Origin: Stagonosporopsis chrysanthemi
Lineage: Eukaryota > Ascomycota > Dothideomycetes > Pleosporales > Didymellaceae
Direction of reading: 5' to 3'
NCBI GenBank assembly: GCA_022560025.1
Contig: JAFISE010000134.1
Coordinates: forward strand, 17,017 to 81,016
Length of the DNA stretch: 64,000 nt
Position 1 is the stretch's first letter, and every line of letters begins with the position of its first letter. A model generated the notes under the pieces. That model ran no database searches, was not told where the DNA came from, and saw only the letters and a list, made by a program, of their open reading frames with translations. A program made the position numbers and the translations under genes. Shown here in pieces: positions 24,963 through 36,587 of this stretch.

Positions 24963-25319
24963 CTGGGTCGATGTTAGTTAGGGTGCAAACAACGCAAGGA
25001 GCGTCCTGTTACTTACGAGGCGCAGCATGTCATCCCTCTGTTCCCAACGGAGCACCACCTGTTCGCCTGGCTCTGCGAGTAGAACGCGCTGAGGAGGGAA
25101 CATTGAACCGTTGGGCAAAGGACCGTGAAGGTCCTTATTTCGGTGGTGGCGGGGGCTTGGGGGTGCCAGTTGTGTCGTATGCACCACGGCCCATGTTGCT
25201 GGATTCGTTCTCTCTGGCAATCATTGTGTTGGTGGGATGGTGAGGTCTGCCTTATATGTTAGCACGGTGTTGCACGTTTGTGTCAGATCTGGCCACGCCA
25301 GAGTCACGGGACGACTCAC
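24963..25319 (-). other. Possible spliced transcript with a 29-codon ORF
   Basis: Two textbook introns are seen on the minus strand: 25247-25319 (GTGAGT donor, GTGCTAACAT branch, GGCAG acceptor) and 24963-25016 (GTAAGT donor, TAACTAAC branch, CCCAG acceptor). Between them the first ATG (25224) opens a 29-residue frame ending at 25135 (starts MIARENESSNMGRGAYD, ends in a PPPPPK tail). A second frame reads through the second intron at phase 0 (EQRDDMLRL then LQPYFISS). Either a very small protein or a noncoding RNA could be made. No family is recognised. The strength of both intron signals is the main support. Confidence 0.35.
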
Positions 25320-25649
25320 AAATAGACCGAAAACGAGGCGTAAGCTGAGCTGAGCTGAGCTGAGTTGGTGCGATGTTGCTGTAGAAAAGACGGACTGAAC
25401 GAGTGTGGTGGTTGGCGAGCTTCCAGGTGCGAGCGGTACAGAGGCGTATGGCGATGGATTAAATAGCGTTGTGTTCCAGTGGACTGAGCCGGGCAGCGCG
25501 CTGGTCTGAGAGACAGGGAAGGAATGGACGGAGAGCTCGAAGGGAGTGATAGTGAAGGACACAAAATTCCGGCGGAGGGCGCGCCGTGCCTTAGATATAT
25601 CTCGACCAGAATCAGGGGGGCCTGTGAACTGACTTGCCAAATGGGCCTT

Positions 25650-27210
25650 GCCTGCCGACGAGACAATTAGAAATGAGCGACAGTGCGCACAGGTCCCAAG
25701 CGCAGGCTACATGACGTGCCGGGAGCAAGACGGGACTTTCGGGGCTGTTTCAACTAGCTCCCTGTCGCCAACTCGGGCCTCCATCTGGCAGAAATTGGGT
25801 GCGGCCTGGACAGGGAGCCAGGATGATCTGCGAGCTGAATCCACGATAGTGGCTATCCCCTGCCGCGCTAGCGCCGTACCTGCAGCCCAGGCAGGGGTCA
25901 AACCAACGGCCTCGCTGGGGTGCGTTGGGCGCGGCGGCCATACGAGGCGCTGCGAAGATAGAGTTTCCACCCTGGCCGACAGTGCAACACCCGCAGCGTC
26001 GTCGGAAGCGTTGTCTGTGAGCGTGGCAGTAGCGTTTGTCGTGTCTGCTGCTGCTGCTGCTGCTGCTGCTGCTACTGCTATTGCTATCGATGCTCACTCA
26101 CAATCCTGTCGACGCTGCATTTGCCACGCGCCCTTCTCCTGCGCTCAGACACGTCGACACGACTCGCTCTGAGTCGTCGCTGTCCTGCTCGCCGTGCCGC
26201 CTGTGTTGGCTCCGCGCCAGAAGAGCGCCAGAAGGTCGCCAGCCGCGGGCCTCCTCCCCCGATGGGCCCACTGCGCCTGGCACAGCGCCCGCTGAATCAA
26301 CCCTCATCGTCGCCGCCCAGGATCCCATCAATGCGTCCCTTGCCCAGGTTGCTGGGTGCGCACCTCTGCAGACGTGTGATCCACAGTGGAACATCAAACT
26401 GGCCGACAGCTTGACAGGAACGCACTGCACTCCAGGACGACCTCATTCTGGCGGGTGCTTTCCACGTGGGAAACGCTCTTGCCTGCTGCTGCTGCGACCG
26501 GCCGCGCCTTCCTCTCGTGTCCTGTCGCCGGCAGGTCCAAGCACCGCGGCCACCTCGCCATGCAGCGCACTGCGAAACCCGCCACCCAGGCACCACCCGT
26601 GTCTAGTCACCCGTGCCTGGAGAGAGTGCAATTCCGCTGCGAGGAGCTGCGCCGACCGCCGGAATGAGAACGTTGGCCCGCTCGGTGGGTGGAACCCTCG
26701 GAAGCACTACGCTCTCGCTTGGACACTTTCTTCTGGAAGAATGCCAGAAAATAGCCTGTCGCAGCATCGCACATGTCACTTGCCCTTCTCCTCGCCAGAC
26801 ACTCGGCGGCGACACTGTTTCAATTCATCAAACACAACGTCTGAGACGCGTCGCCGGCTGAGCTTGTTCCATCGGTACCGCATCGACTTGCGTGGGATAT
26901 GGCTCCCGCCGGCCTCCCTCAAACCTGTCGCAGTCGCGCTGCGATCAGATCGCTGCAAGCCTTCCGCTCACCCATGGACACGGATGCCATGCAAGCTTCC
27001 GCGGGGCCTGTGTGCTGCTGCAGCTTTGCTGCACGTACCAGGGCCGCCTGCAGAGCGACGTTTTCACGCACACAGTGTCAAAATTCTACGTCGCTGCGTC
27101 GTTTCCCACAGTGCCTACTCTCTGTCACGTTTGCGAGCCGTGTCCGCAAGTTTTGCATTCGACGCGGCTGGTCATGACAACTCAGTGTCTCTTTTGAGCT
27201 GAGCCTCCGA
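25650..27210. other. GC-rich block open in several frames
   Basis: The block has long open frames on both strands, the longest on + at 26036-27202. That frame starts at a non-ATG codon inside a CTG run and reads as Ser/Pro/Arg/Ala-rich low-complexity sequence. Simultaneous openness on both strands is best explained by GC content, not coding. No promoter or splice structure was assigned. Confidence 0.4.
26045..26073. repeat. CTG trinucleotide repeat
   Basis: Nine uninterrupted CTG units, followed by degenerate CTA and TTG units to about 26085. It would encode poly-Leu, poly-Cys or poly-Ala on + and poly-Ser or poly-Gln on minus if translated. Confidence 0.9.
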
Positions 27211-30200
27211 AGATGAACAGCCAAAACCTCCTACAACCTGCGGGCCGGCTCAAGTTCCGCCACCAATGATATAATTCGTCTGAAGTAGTCGCTGCTGATT
27301 GGTCAATGGCTCACCCTAGCCATTGGTATGTCCCTTACCAACCAAAATATCAACAGGGGTATTTTGCAAGATTTAGACTGAGACACATCATTACCGACTG
27401 TCAGGCTCTCATCATTACTGCATCAGTTGGATGCAGAAGCTTTCTGTCGACTCAAGGTGCCACAGACCTTTTCGAAAAGTAAAGTCAGCACTCTAAGCAG
27501 AACCTGCCTGCTCAATGTCAGGGAGCAAGAGCCTGCAAGACCTGCACATGGCTATCTACCAACCTGAGCCCTCTCGCGCTCTGACGCGACTCGTCATAGG
27601 CGAACTTTCCTACAGGTTGCTCAGCACTCGGCTTGTTACACGCATCATCGGAAATTTTACCAGCTGTCAGCACCATCGCGGTCCTCCGGCCACCGCTCCT
27701 CCCGCACGGTGCCCCAGCTTGACAGCCTGACAGATTTCTCCACAGTAAAACTTTTCGAAATTGCGATCGTGAAGTCTGGCTTGCGGGGAGTCGGGAGGGT
27801 GGATGTTGGCGAACGTCCTCGCTGTCCTTGCTTTGACGCACTACTGCAATCTGCAGCGGCTGCCCACTCCGATGGAAGCGAAGCAGGGGGCGCTTCAGGC
27901 ATAACTTGCACAGGTAACCCTGCCGACACGTGGAGTCCCTCCTGCGCCGTGGCCTTTCACCTGGCGACTGGAAAACACCGTAGAAGCCAGACCGCCGAAA
28001 TCTTAATAGACCGATGAGCGACCAAAGCATGCAGTACGGCCCTTCGCACGGGTGCTGAAAAGTCAAAGTTGATGGGCAGGAGCACTTCCACGAACGTGGT
28101 CGGACCGTTTGTCTGTCAAGATGCAACCTCTATTCGGTTGCACTAGATCAACGGTACGACGTGCAAGCATCATCCAGTAAGATGTTCTGTCGCAAGGCGG
28201 TTCGGCTTGAGGATGTTGCAGCCGCAAGGTTGTACAGCGATCCTTTCTGATAATTGCAATCATCCTCGAACAATCTCACATCCGTCAATCCTGCCTCATG
28301 CGAGCTATCGACGAGCGATCGTTCCATTCAGCATCTGGGCGAGCTACTGGGCGTATCAGCTTAAATGCGATCAGCAGGGATGATTTCATCTGCACGCCAG
28401 CTCGGGAGTGTTACTAGCGATCATCGCAGGCTTCTGAATGAGCGGAACCTTCTCTGCTTTTGGCCTTGCACCAGCGCTGCAGAGCTGCGGCGCTTTTTTG
28501 GCCTGAACTGCTTTTTGCGAGTTCAGTTCTCGCCAGGTCTCAGTAACCATCCGTCTGTCACCGAGTCGTCGTTTGTCGTACAGTTGCCATCGCTTCACCC
28601 GGTTGCGGGCATGTTTTCGCGTCATGCCGCAACCCAATTGCTGCTGTGTTCCCCCAAAACAAACAAGGCCAAGCATGTCATCTCTTCCGCACGCAGCCGC
28701 CTAACGAACATCAATCTATTATGGCCTTGCGGGGAAACGCATCCACATGTTCTTCCTGCAGCTACCCGTTTCCGCGATGCGAACCACTCAACGTCGCAAC
28801 TGGCGCAAAATTCAGCCCAAACAAACTGAAGCGTACATAGACTTCCCGAAAGAGGAGTGGGTTTCACAGGGCAGACGCCATGCAGCCCTCAAGACGCTAC
28901 CTCTTTTCCAAAAACGTGCCTTGCGGCTGCTTGTCCCACAAGGTGCAGTGGCGCCGCCCAAATCAGTTCATAGGTGTTATCGATACACAAACCGAACGTC
29001 AAGGTTTCCTCCGCTGCGCCATCAGGACGCCAATGGCCACCTCACGTAACGTCCCTGCAAGCTTACACTTTAATCCCTGGCACCGAAATAGCACTCGAGC
29101 TGGAGATTTCCATAGATTACCTATCAGCACGTATTGGTCTGCTCAAAGGCAAATTCAATACCTCGCATGATTCATCATGACACGACAGCAGTTTTCACCC
29201 ATCGAATAAGCAAACGCAACTCGCTGCAACTCGCTATAATTGCCCTGCCGGTCCCACCTCCCACATTCCCCGACCCAGGCGTTCGGACCCTGACCAGCCG
29301 AAAAGGGAGAGCGAGAGCCAAACGTTCCGATCGCCTCAACGCTGCGCGGCCTTGCAGAATGCAATGGTAGCAACTCCCAACGGCGACATCGGCAGTGGAT
29401 ATGTTCGACGTCTGGTTGCACGACACTGTCAGACAGTGCTGATGCTCAGTATACGTCACGACTCCAAGCCAAGGTTTAAGCATGTTCATTGAATTCGTTG
29501 GTGCTGATGGTGTTGTTGAATAACCTCGTGTTGACGCAGGAGAGGCAGCCGTAACCGTGTGGCGCCGTGCCAATCGGAGAAGCACCATCATCCCCCCAGT
29601 GGTTATCTCGCCACTGCCGCGTCAACGCCAACAAACACAACTCCTTTATTGATTCTCGGCTTACAGCTGCACAGGGGTGTCCCCACGATAGGTACGCATA
29701 ATTGGTTGCGCTTGACATTCCCGATTACTGCGTCCATCATTGAATAAACCTACCTACACCTTGCTGAGCTGGTGCCTCTCCATACAGATCAAGGGTATCT
29801 TGCCTGTTCGACCGATGACGGGCCGCAAGCCAGAACGATGCCAAGTTCCAATGCAGTGTAGGTCTGGGCCAAAGCGTCAAGGTTTTTTTCCGGTACATTG
29901 TTGAAACTGCATGAAAGTTTTCAAACTTACAGATATTACGATGTATCTTCTAGACTTCCCACAAAATGTTCGTTGCCACCCCCGAGTGGCTGGGCCTGTC
30001 CGCTCATAACACTCGTCATCACTAGCATGTCCTGGAGGTAAGAGGCCAGTTCAGTCAGAGCAGACATCCATGAAGTGCCGCTGCATTGCCAATTCAATAT
30101 TCAGCCCGACTTGATTGGCATTACCTGAGAGCAAAGCAAAGCTCAGTAGGGAGCCCTCCGAGCCACAGATACCCTGCCTCTATGTGCCTGGTAGTTTGAA

Positions 30201-30290
30201 GCAGCTGTATTCCATGAATACGCGATGTTGACTTGCAGCCACGTAAACCACAGATTGCGACTCAGCCAGCACATAACTGAAAAGTTCTTC
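27211..30290. other. Intergenic, 3.1 kb
   Basis: No gene recognised. The minus-strand frame 27518-28126 is the longest, but it is Cys/Arg-rich without any motif. Base composition is mixed, without the strand skew seen further right. Confidence 0.4.
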
Positions 30291-33200
30291 TGTTTAGGTC
30301 ACGATGTAAGACGAACAGTAGACGATGAGTAGCGAGTTTGCGCTGAGAGCGACGGCACATCCTGGTCTGCCTTGTTGCCTTTAAGATTGCTAGTTTGCTT
30401 GAAGGAGAATTTGTCGTCTTTGAGGAAAGAGTAAGCCATAAATAGTCTAAGATGTGAGGTGCAATTTTGAATATGGGTAAAGTAGACAGAAGTGCGTGAT
30501 AATTCGCTGGAAATCAGGTACACAACCTGACTGAGGAGAAGCAGAGCACCTTCACCTTTAGACCCGATGCTGGGGAGAAATTCAATGGTCGTTCGTGAAG
30601 TGATCTTTTTTTTATAGCGGACTGGAACCGGGAACTCAGAGCATGTAAACTAATTCGTCCGATTCAGGAACGTAAGGATTCTATGCTGTAATCTGAGAAA
30701 TCGAAAGTGTTCGAAAGGGCACAAATGAGTGACAGAGCAGCAGCGACACTGAATGAATTTCACCTCCTGGGTGCGGAGGAGACAAGCACATCGAAACGCT
30801 GTAGTGCCCTTTGACATAAAGTCTGGTCGCGAGTCTTGCAGTCTTTTTATTTAATGATTTAGGTAGGAACACGTTGAACATTCGACAGGGGCGTTCTTGA
30901 TCAAAGGTCAGATTTGAGAACAAGAGCACATTGGCCATTGTCTTGTATGATTCAAAAACAGTGGTATGCGAATTGAAGGCCTGTTTTGCAGTAGAGAATG
31001 TGATCGACTGCCTTTTGCGTCTCCACATAGCTTAACCTTACGTGCATTTCAGCAGAACGACCCCACATCGAGTTTCTTTCCAGGGAATACAGAGAAATAG
31101 ATAGAAGCATTAAGACTTGAGGGATATGTTTTCGATAGGGGCGGGACATCAATATCTCCGCTATTTGATTTGGTCACAGGTTCGAAAAGGGAAGAACATG
31201 AAAATTCTCTAATGAGGCTTTTGTTTGGAGGATCTCATGGCCCGATTTTAAGCTCGAGGTTCGAAACTTGAAGTTCTGGTGATATCAGTCCCCTGGCATG
31301 CTGCTTTAGCGCAGCTTTTTGAGTTACCTTCTGCGTGAGATAGAGACCGCATATGTGGTTTTAGTACGGCTTTGTGCGTCGCAAGAGGCAGAGCAGACGG
31401 AGAGCATGGCTTGATGCTCGCATTCATTGCGGTTGTGTATTTTCGATGATAGTGAGGCAGAAGATCAGGGTCTTTGTTCGTGTGTATGTATAACCGGAGG
31501 ATAGAAGTGTGGAAGAGTTTTCCGTTGCTCGCAGGAAATTCGAGCACTCTCAGTCCGGCAAACATGAGCGCAGAGTATGAGGCTTTTGGGGAAAATATGC
31601 AGATGATGGCCAAGTGCACGATGATACACTTAGATGGAGTGTTGCAGCGTATTCTGCATGATCACAGAGTGTTCGGAATGAAAGATTGGGGTCTTGACAG
31701 AGATTCAGGAGTTCATGAATTCCTACAAATCCTGTTTCAAGACAGTGAGTGGTAGGCAGCAGAACACAAAGAGTCTACAAAATAATGTTTGTATCGACAG
31801 AGACAGAGACGGCAGACATTTCCCTGCCATAGGATACTTGAGAAGGTGCTACCAGATTCTAGGAGTATGCAATCGCAGATCTGAAAAAACGATTTCTGAA
31901 GAAAAGAAACCATGTGAGCTTGGGACGTACTAGCGCACATCACAAAGACGTACCAGTCTGTCAGAAGAACGGGCAAAGAATTTTCGTGTTGGAAATGATC
32001 TGGGGTTGGAAGTGATAGTCATACCGTAGAAAGTAGTAGACGGCCGTTCATGACTGACGTATAGCTGCGGTTGTACTTCTATTTATAAGGAACAAACAGA
32101 ACATGCTACGAGCGTGGAATAAGTTTCAGGACCACAGACCAAGCAAGACCATTTGTCTGCCACCACAGTTTTTTGGTATATGCACTCGAAAAAACGCTTC
32201 CGAAGGCATATTAGTGTATCGCTTCGATTTTGGGAAATTGCAAGAGGCGCAGAGTTGTCTGATTGAAGATGATTCCATGAACAGACGAAGACCATGTATG
32301 AAGAAGGAGCTGCTTTGTGAATTCGCAACAAGTTCACATGTGTACTGGAGAGATGATATACACAATGGAAAAGACAAAAGCAAACATAGTTTGAGGGTGC
32401 CGAATTGGACCGGTACACGCTGTGCGAGTTGAGACGTTGGCAGACAACAGGCAAAGACATCCATCTTTACAGAGTCATTTTCGGGAGAGAACTGCATTAG
32501 TTCGTTTAGCAGAGCTGGGCAGCGTCGATGTTCACACTTTAGATCCTAAAGTGGCAGAGGAAGCCGAAGGACATGGGAGAAGACCTTCTGAGGCTTGGAA
32601 CTCTGACAGATGGATGAGAGGAGGAGCGCGGAGAAGAGAGACCCATAGAGCATCGTCGCGCTTTTTTGGAATTAGAGCAGATGCCGAGAGAAAGAACATC
32701 TGCTTTTGGTAGAGATCTTTGATATAGTAAAACCGAAATGTAACAAATCTCCGTTTGATGGATGTGAGTGGCCGGAGCACGCCAAAGCAGCAGCGCATCG
32801 AAGTGTCGTAGATACATTTTCTCCAGAGCTTCAGGTTATCAAGAAGGTGGTGGAAAAAAGAAGTCGAGTAAAGCAAGGTCTGAGAGGAGGAGAAGAGTCA
32901 ATGGACCGATATCCGTTTGTCAAGATATGGTTTGGAGCTTCGAGCGAAGAGGCACATAGAAGTGCTCCCAGCAGAGTTTTGAGACATAGCGTGCAAAGAA
33001 TTCGTAAGACGAGCCAGATGTGACGTTTGGTACATTTGTATCTTAAAGAATCATTGGTACTGAGCAGGCATGTTCGGAGAGGGGCATGCGACGCTGCTCA
33101 GAAAAAATCTTCTCAATGGTAAAGGTAAGTAGCCGAACCAGTCAGAAGTAGTACATTCGGAAGATGTCTCAGTATTTTCGAGTCAACTGCTTGTGGCAGA

Positions 33201-34350
33201 TGGAAGAAAGAAGACGTCGCGTAAGGAAAGGTTGGTTGATGATGAGAAAAGAGCAGACAGACAGGAGGACATGCGATTGTGGCGTTCGCATTTGGAACTT
33301 AGCCCAGGAGATATGAAATTTACTCTTTAGCATTCTAGAAGAGCGCCAAAGAGGGAGCGGCAAGGCAGCCACCAACATGAAGGGGGGATCGAGATATTTT
33401 GGACTCTGTCGGTTGATGAAAGAGCTGTATCTGTGAATCATACACAGTGGATGTCACGGAGGCAGAAGAAAAGCAAACATATGGTTCTTGGTGTTTTCTT
33501 TTAGACACTGCGGCTGATTTGTATTTTACTGCACGCACAGGTAGCTTTCACCAGAGAAGAGGACGCAGACGTTACTTCTAAGTCTCTACATTTTGATGAT
33601 TTTGTGCGGAAGTGGCTATTCGCGAATTTAGACACTGTGACTATGATAGCGACAGATAGTAACGGCGACTGTATTTTTAAACCATGGCACGACTGAGTTT
33701 GCCAAAGGTAGAGCAGACGTATCCGCAAGACGCGAAGCAGACGTATCCGCAGGACGCGAAGCAGACGTATCCGCAGGACGCGAAGCAGACAAGGACATGT
33801 GACAAAGCGTCAAGCATTTAAAAGTCGAGGCTTGGAGAAACAATGTTCGCTATTTGCCATAATTTAAAGAAGAGCACACAGGCAGCAAGGCACACACAGA
33901 CATGCCGCCACTACTGTCTGGATTCGAACTCATGAAGTAGGTGATGGTGTTTTCAATGTGCAAAAAGACTTGTTGAGAGCAAAGACAAGAGGAAGGCGAG
34001 CATGCTCGACTAGCGACATTATTTCAAATATCATCGGTGAACGAGATTATGAGATGAGGAGAAGGTCGCAACGAAGGCCCTCATGTGTAGAGCTACTCAT
34101 AGATTTTGAGAAAGACGGCAGAGCAGATATGACAGCGTCGAAGACTTCTTCTGCAGGTAATAGCGAATTTCAAAAATTCAAGAGGTGCAGACATATCTCG
34201 TTTGGAAGGGCTTTTGAAAACACGATTGTGAGGGAAGTTTGGAGTGTGGTTCAGAAAAGGCCGTGGCGTCATGGATTGGCTTTAATCCTGATTTGGAAGC
34301 TGACAATTGTACTTGTGCAATATCATAGGAAAGCTGAAGAAGTTGATCAG
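30290..34350 (+). other. Long purine-rich (+ strand) stretch without recognised genes
   Basis: About 4 kb in which the + strand is visibly enriched in A and G (for example around 33190-33275), with many AGA, GAAG and GCAGA words. Both strands carry only short frames with no recognised domain; the longest + frame is 33958-34473. The skew ends before the 3' end of PAM18, which is transcribed the opposite way. A noncoding transcript is possible but not shown. Confidence 0.4.
33713..33790. repeat. 24-bp tandem repeat, 3.25 copies
   Basis: Unit GCAGACGTATCCGCAGGACG plus CGAA. Copies at 33713-33736 (one A-for-G difference), 33737-33760 and 33761-33784, then a partial copy to 33790. The length is a multiple of three, so any frame across it stays open. 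Confidence 0.95.
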
Positions 34351-34812
34351 AAGTGCCATGTCAAGCTTGTCAAGGAGGATTTGGGGTTCAAGGGTCTCTG
34401 TGAGCCACAAAAGAAGTCTTCGCGCAAACCTTGGACTCGCAGAGACCTCCCTTGCGGCGCAGCACATGTGTAGAGCGGGTTTGCCTTGGAGAGGATTCCG
34501 AAAATCGTGGCTGCTGCCGGTCACAAGCCGTGTGGCCCATCGCTCTTGCGAGGCATCGCGGTCTTGGCAAAGCACGATTGGAAGGAGTAGTGGGTATTAC
34601 CAAACGTCTAATCGTACCAACACAGCTACAATGCTGATTCCCATTCCGCTTCGAGCGCGCTTTCGCCCGAGCCTGTCAAAGTCTTATACAATCCCAATAA
34701 ACGCCTTGCTCATGCAGTGTAATCGGGCCATCATATAGTACACATCTTTATACATCTTCATCTCCAGCCCCTGAGTAACATCGGTCTCAGCTCGTCTTCA
34801 ATAGCCGCCCGT

Positions 34813-35227
34813 TTACTTGATCTCCTTCTCGAGCATCTCCTTGGCCTCGTTGACCTTGGTGGCCAAGTACGGCGAACCGCCGCGATCGGGGTGGTTCATG
34901 AGCATGAGCGATCGGTGCTTCTTGCGGAGGAGCTCTTTTGTGACGCCGCGTTCGCTGTCAAACGTCAGCATGCTATACCGTCGCTCTAGTTCAAGGTTTC
35001 AACGTACGGCATCTCGAGAATCAGAGCAGCTTCTTTCCGTGTCATCTTGGGCTCGAAGCCGCCCTTGTAGAAACTGCGCCCCAGCTTGGAGCCACCAACA
35101 CCGTTTTTGCGTATCGCGACGAGCGCAGCGCGACCCTGACGATGTTAGCTTGAAAGCTGGAGACTGTGGAGGGACGTACGAAGAAGGCACCAGCGCCCAG
35201 ACCGAGGCCCCAAAGCCAGATAGACAT
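34813..35227 (-). CDS. PAM18: Mitochondrial import motor J-protein Pam18/Tim14
   Basis: Stimulates the ATPase of mitochondrial Hsp70 at the TIM23 channel, driving protein import into the matrix. Three exons on the minus strand: 35180-35227, 35008-35135 and 34813-34954; introns 35136-35179 and 34955-35007; 105 residues. Exon 1 encodes the N-terminal membrane helix (WLWGLGLGAGAFFG..). Then come KAFYKGGFEP-type residues (GRSFYKGGFEPKMTRKEA), and a compact J domain with the HPD tripeptide at 80-82 in LMLMNHPDRGGSPYLATKVNEAK. The short J domain at the extreme C-terminus is diagnostic. It is head-to-head with RLP24. Confidence 0.95.
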
Positions 35228-35504
35228 GTTGATGTGTGTGGTTGGTGCTTGATTTGGCGCAGAGATCAGGTGACAGAAAGTGCGACGATGCTGGACGACG
35301 ACTGCGATGGATACTGGGAATGGCGGCGATTGATGCGCAGTTGAGCGGCACCGGGCAAAGAAATGAGGAAGTCGCGGCGGTCGCCGTTTCCCCATTGGCC
35401 AGTGGTGTGGGGCCATCGAGGGTCCGCTAGAATTTGTTCGTGGCGCCCGCAGTTCACCATCCCTCAACTCCAGACACCGCCGACAAGGGACATCCACCGG
35501 CACC
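35228..35504. promoter_or_regulatory. Bidirectional promoter PAM18 / RLP24
   Basis: Only 277 bases separate the two start codons of these two housekeeping genes, so a shared, nucleosome-free bidirectional promoter is likely. No specific factor site was assigned. Confidence 0.6.
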
Positions 35505-36180
35505 ATGAGAATCGAGACGTGTTATTTCTGCTCGTCGCCTGTGTACCCGTCCAAGGGCATCACTTTTGGTACAGACCCACACCACGCTTCACGCGCGAGA
35601 CAGCTGCTAACAAATCTCAGTGCGCAACGATGCAAAGGCCTTCCGCTTCTGCAAGTCGAAATGCCACAAGAACTTCAAGATGAAGCGAAACCCGCGCAAG
35701 CTGGCGTGGACCAAGTCTTTCCGCCGCGCGCACGGCAAGGAAATGACCGTCGACAGCACCCTCGCCTTCGCCCAGCGCCGCAACATCCCTGTGCGCTACA
35801 ACCGCGACCTCGTCAACACCACCCTCAAGGCCATGTCACGCATTACTGAAATTCGCTCTCGTCGCGAGCGCGCCTTCTACAAGGCCCGCATGCGCGGCAA
35901 CAAGCAGCGCCAGCGCGAGGAGGACCGCAAGCTGGTCGAGGAGAACCAGCACCTGCTGCCGCCGAGCGAGCGCTTTGCCGCCCAGCAGCTGGAGGAGAAG
36001 GAGCTGGACGTCGACGTTGCCGCAGTCAAGGCCAAGGTCGACAAGAGGCGGAAGGAGATCGAGATGGACGAGAGCGAGCTGGACAGCGACCTCGAGGAGA
36101 CCCTGCCCAAGCAGAAGACCAAGAGGAAGCTGGCGAGGAAGGTCGGCGGTGGCACAGAGGCCATGGATGTCGATGCGTGA
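35505..36180 (+). CDS. RLP24: Ribosome biogenesis protein Rlp24 (L24e family)
   Basis: Placeholder for ribosomal protein eL24 on pre-60S particles; it is released in the cytoplasm by the AAA-ATPase Drg1. Two exons (35505-35568 and 35621-36180; intron 35569-35620 with a CTAAC branch) give 207 residues. The N-terminal L24e zinc ribbon reads MRIETCYFCSSPVYPSKG, then FCKSKCHKNFKMKRNPRK, giving four cysteine ligands. The segment AWTKSFRRAHGKEM distinguishes Rlp24 from the mature ribosomal protein. A long charged helical C-terminal tail (EEDRKLVEEN onward) ending in acidic and basic stretches corresponds to the Drg1-recruiting extension. Codon use is strongly GC-ending, as in highly expressed genes. 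Confidence 0.95.
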
Positions 36181-36587
36181 TCTGGTCGAAAGGAACTAGG
36201 TTGATCGAGCGACAGCATCTTACGGAGTTTGGCGTCCACGGGTTTGCGGTAGATTACGGTCACGATTTCGATACCACGACAAAAGCATCCATCGTCCTAC
36301 AGAATCGAAGCCGCGATTGGCACATCTCATTCATACCGTTCCCCATCCCTTTGATTTATCTTGGCTGCGCGCAGCCTGCCAATAGATGTGCGAAGGGCGC
36401 ATGGAGCCGAGCTTCTCCGCTTACTGAATTCCGAGATCGTCATGCTAACATGCACACTAACGATGGTCCGCAGATATCTCCAGGTATGACATCAGGTCGA
36501 CTCCGAAAGATGTATATATAATTTGCGGACGAGCCTTCAACAGATCATCCTTTCAGAACGACACCAGGTCTCGTGCTACCTCTCATT

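Noticed and set aside
26036..27202. 388-codon + strand open frame starting in a poly-Leu run
   Set aside because: It begins at a non-ATG codon within a CTG repeat, is Ser/Pro/Arg-biased without motifs, and the opposite strand is equally open.
27518..28126. 202-codon minus-strand open frame
   Set aside because: Cys/Arg-rich, no domain, no splice partner, and an overlapping frame on the same strand is also open.
33880..33990. Possible tRNA T-arm (GGATTCGAACTC)
   Set aside because: No acceptor stem, D-arm or anticodon arm could be folded around it on either strand.
33958..34473. 171-codon + strand open frame, Lys/Arg/Glu-rich
   Set aside because: Composition follows the purine-rich background. 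It starts at a GTG or similar codon and matches no family.
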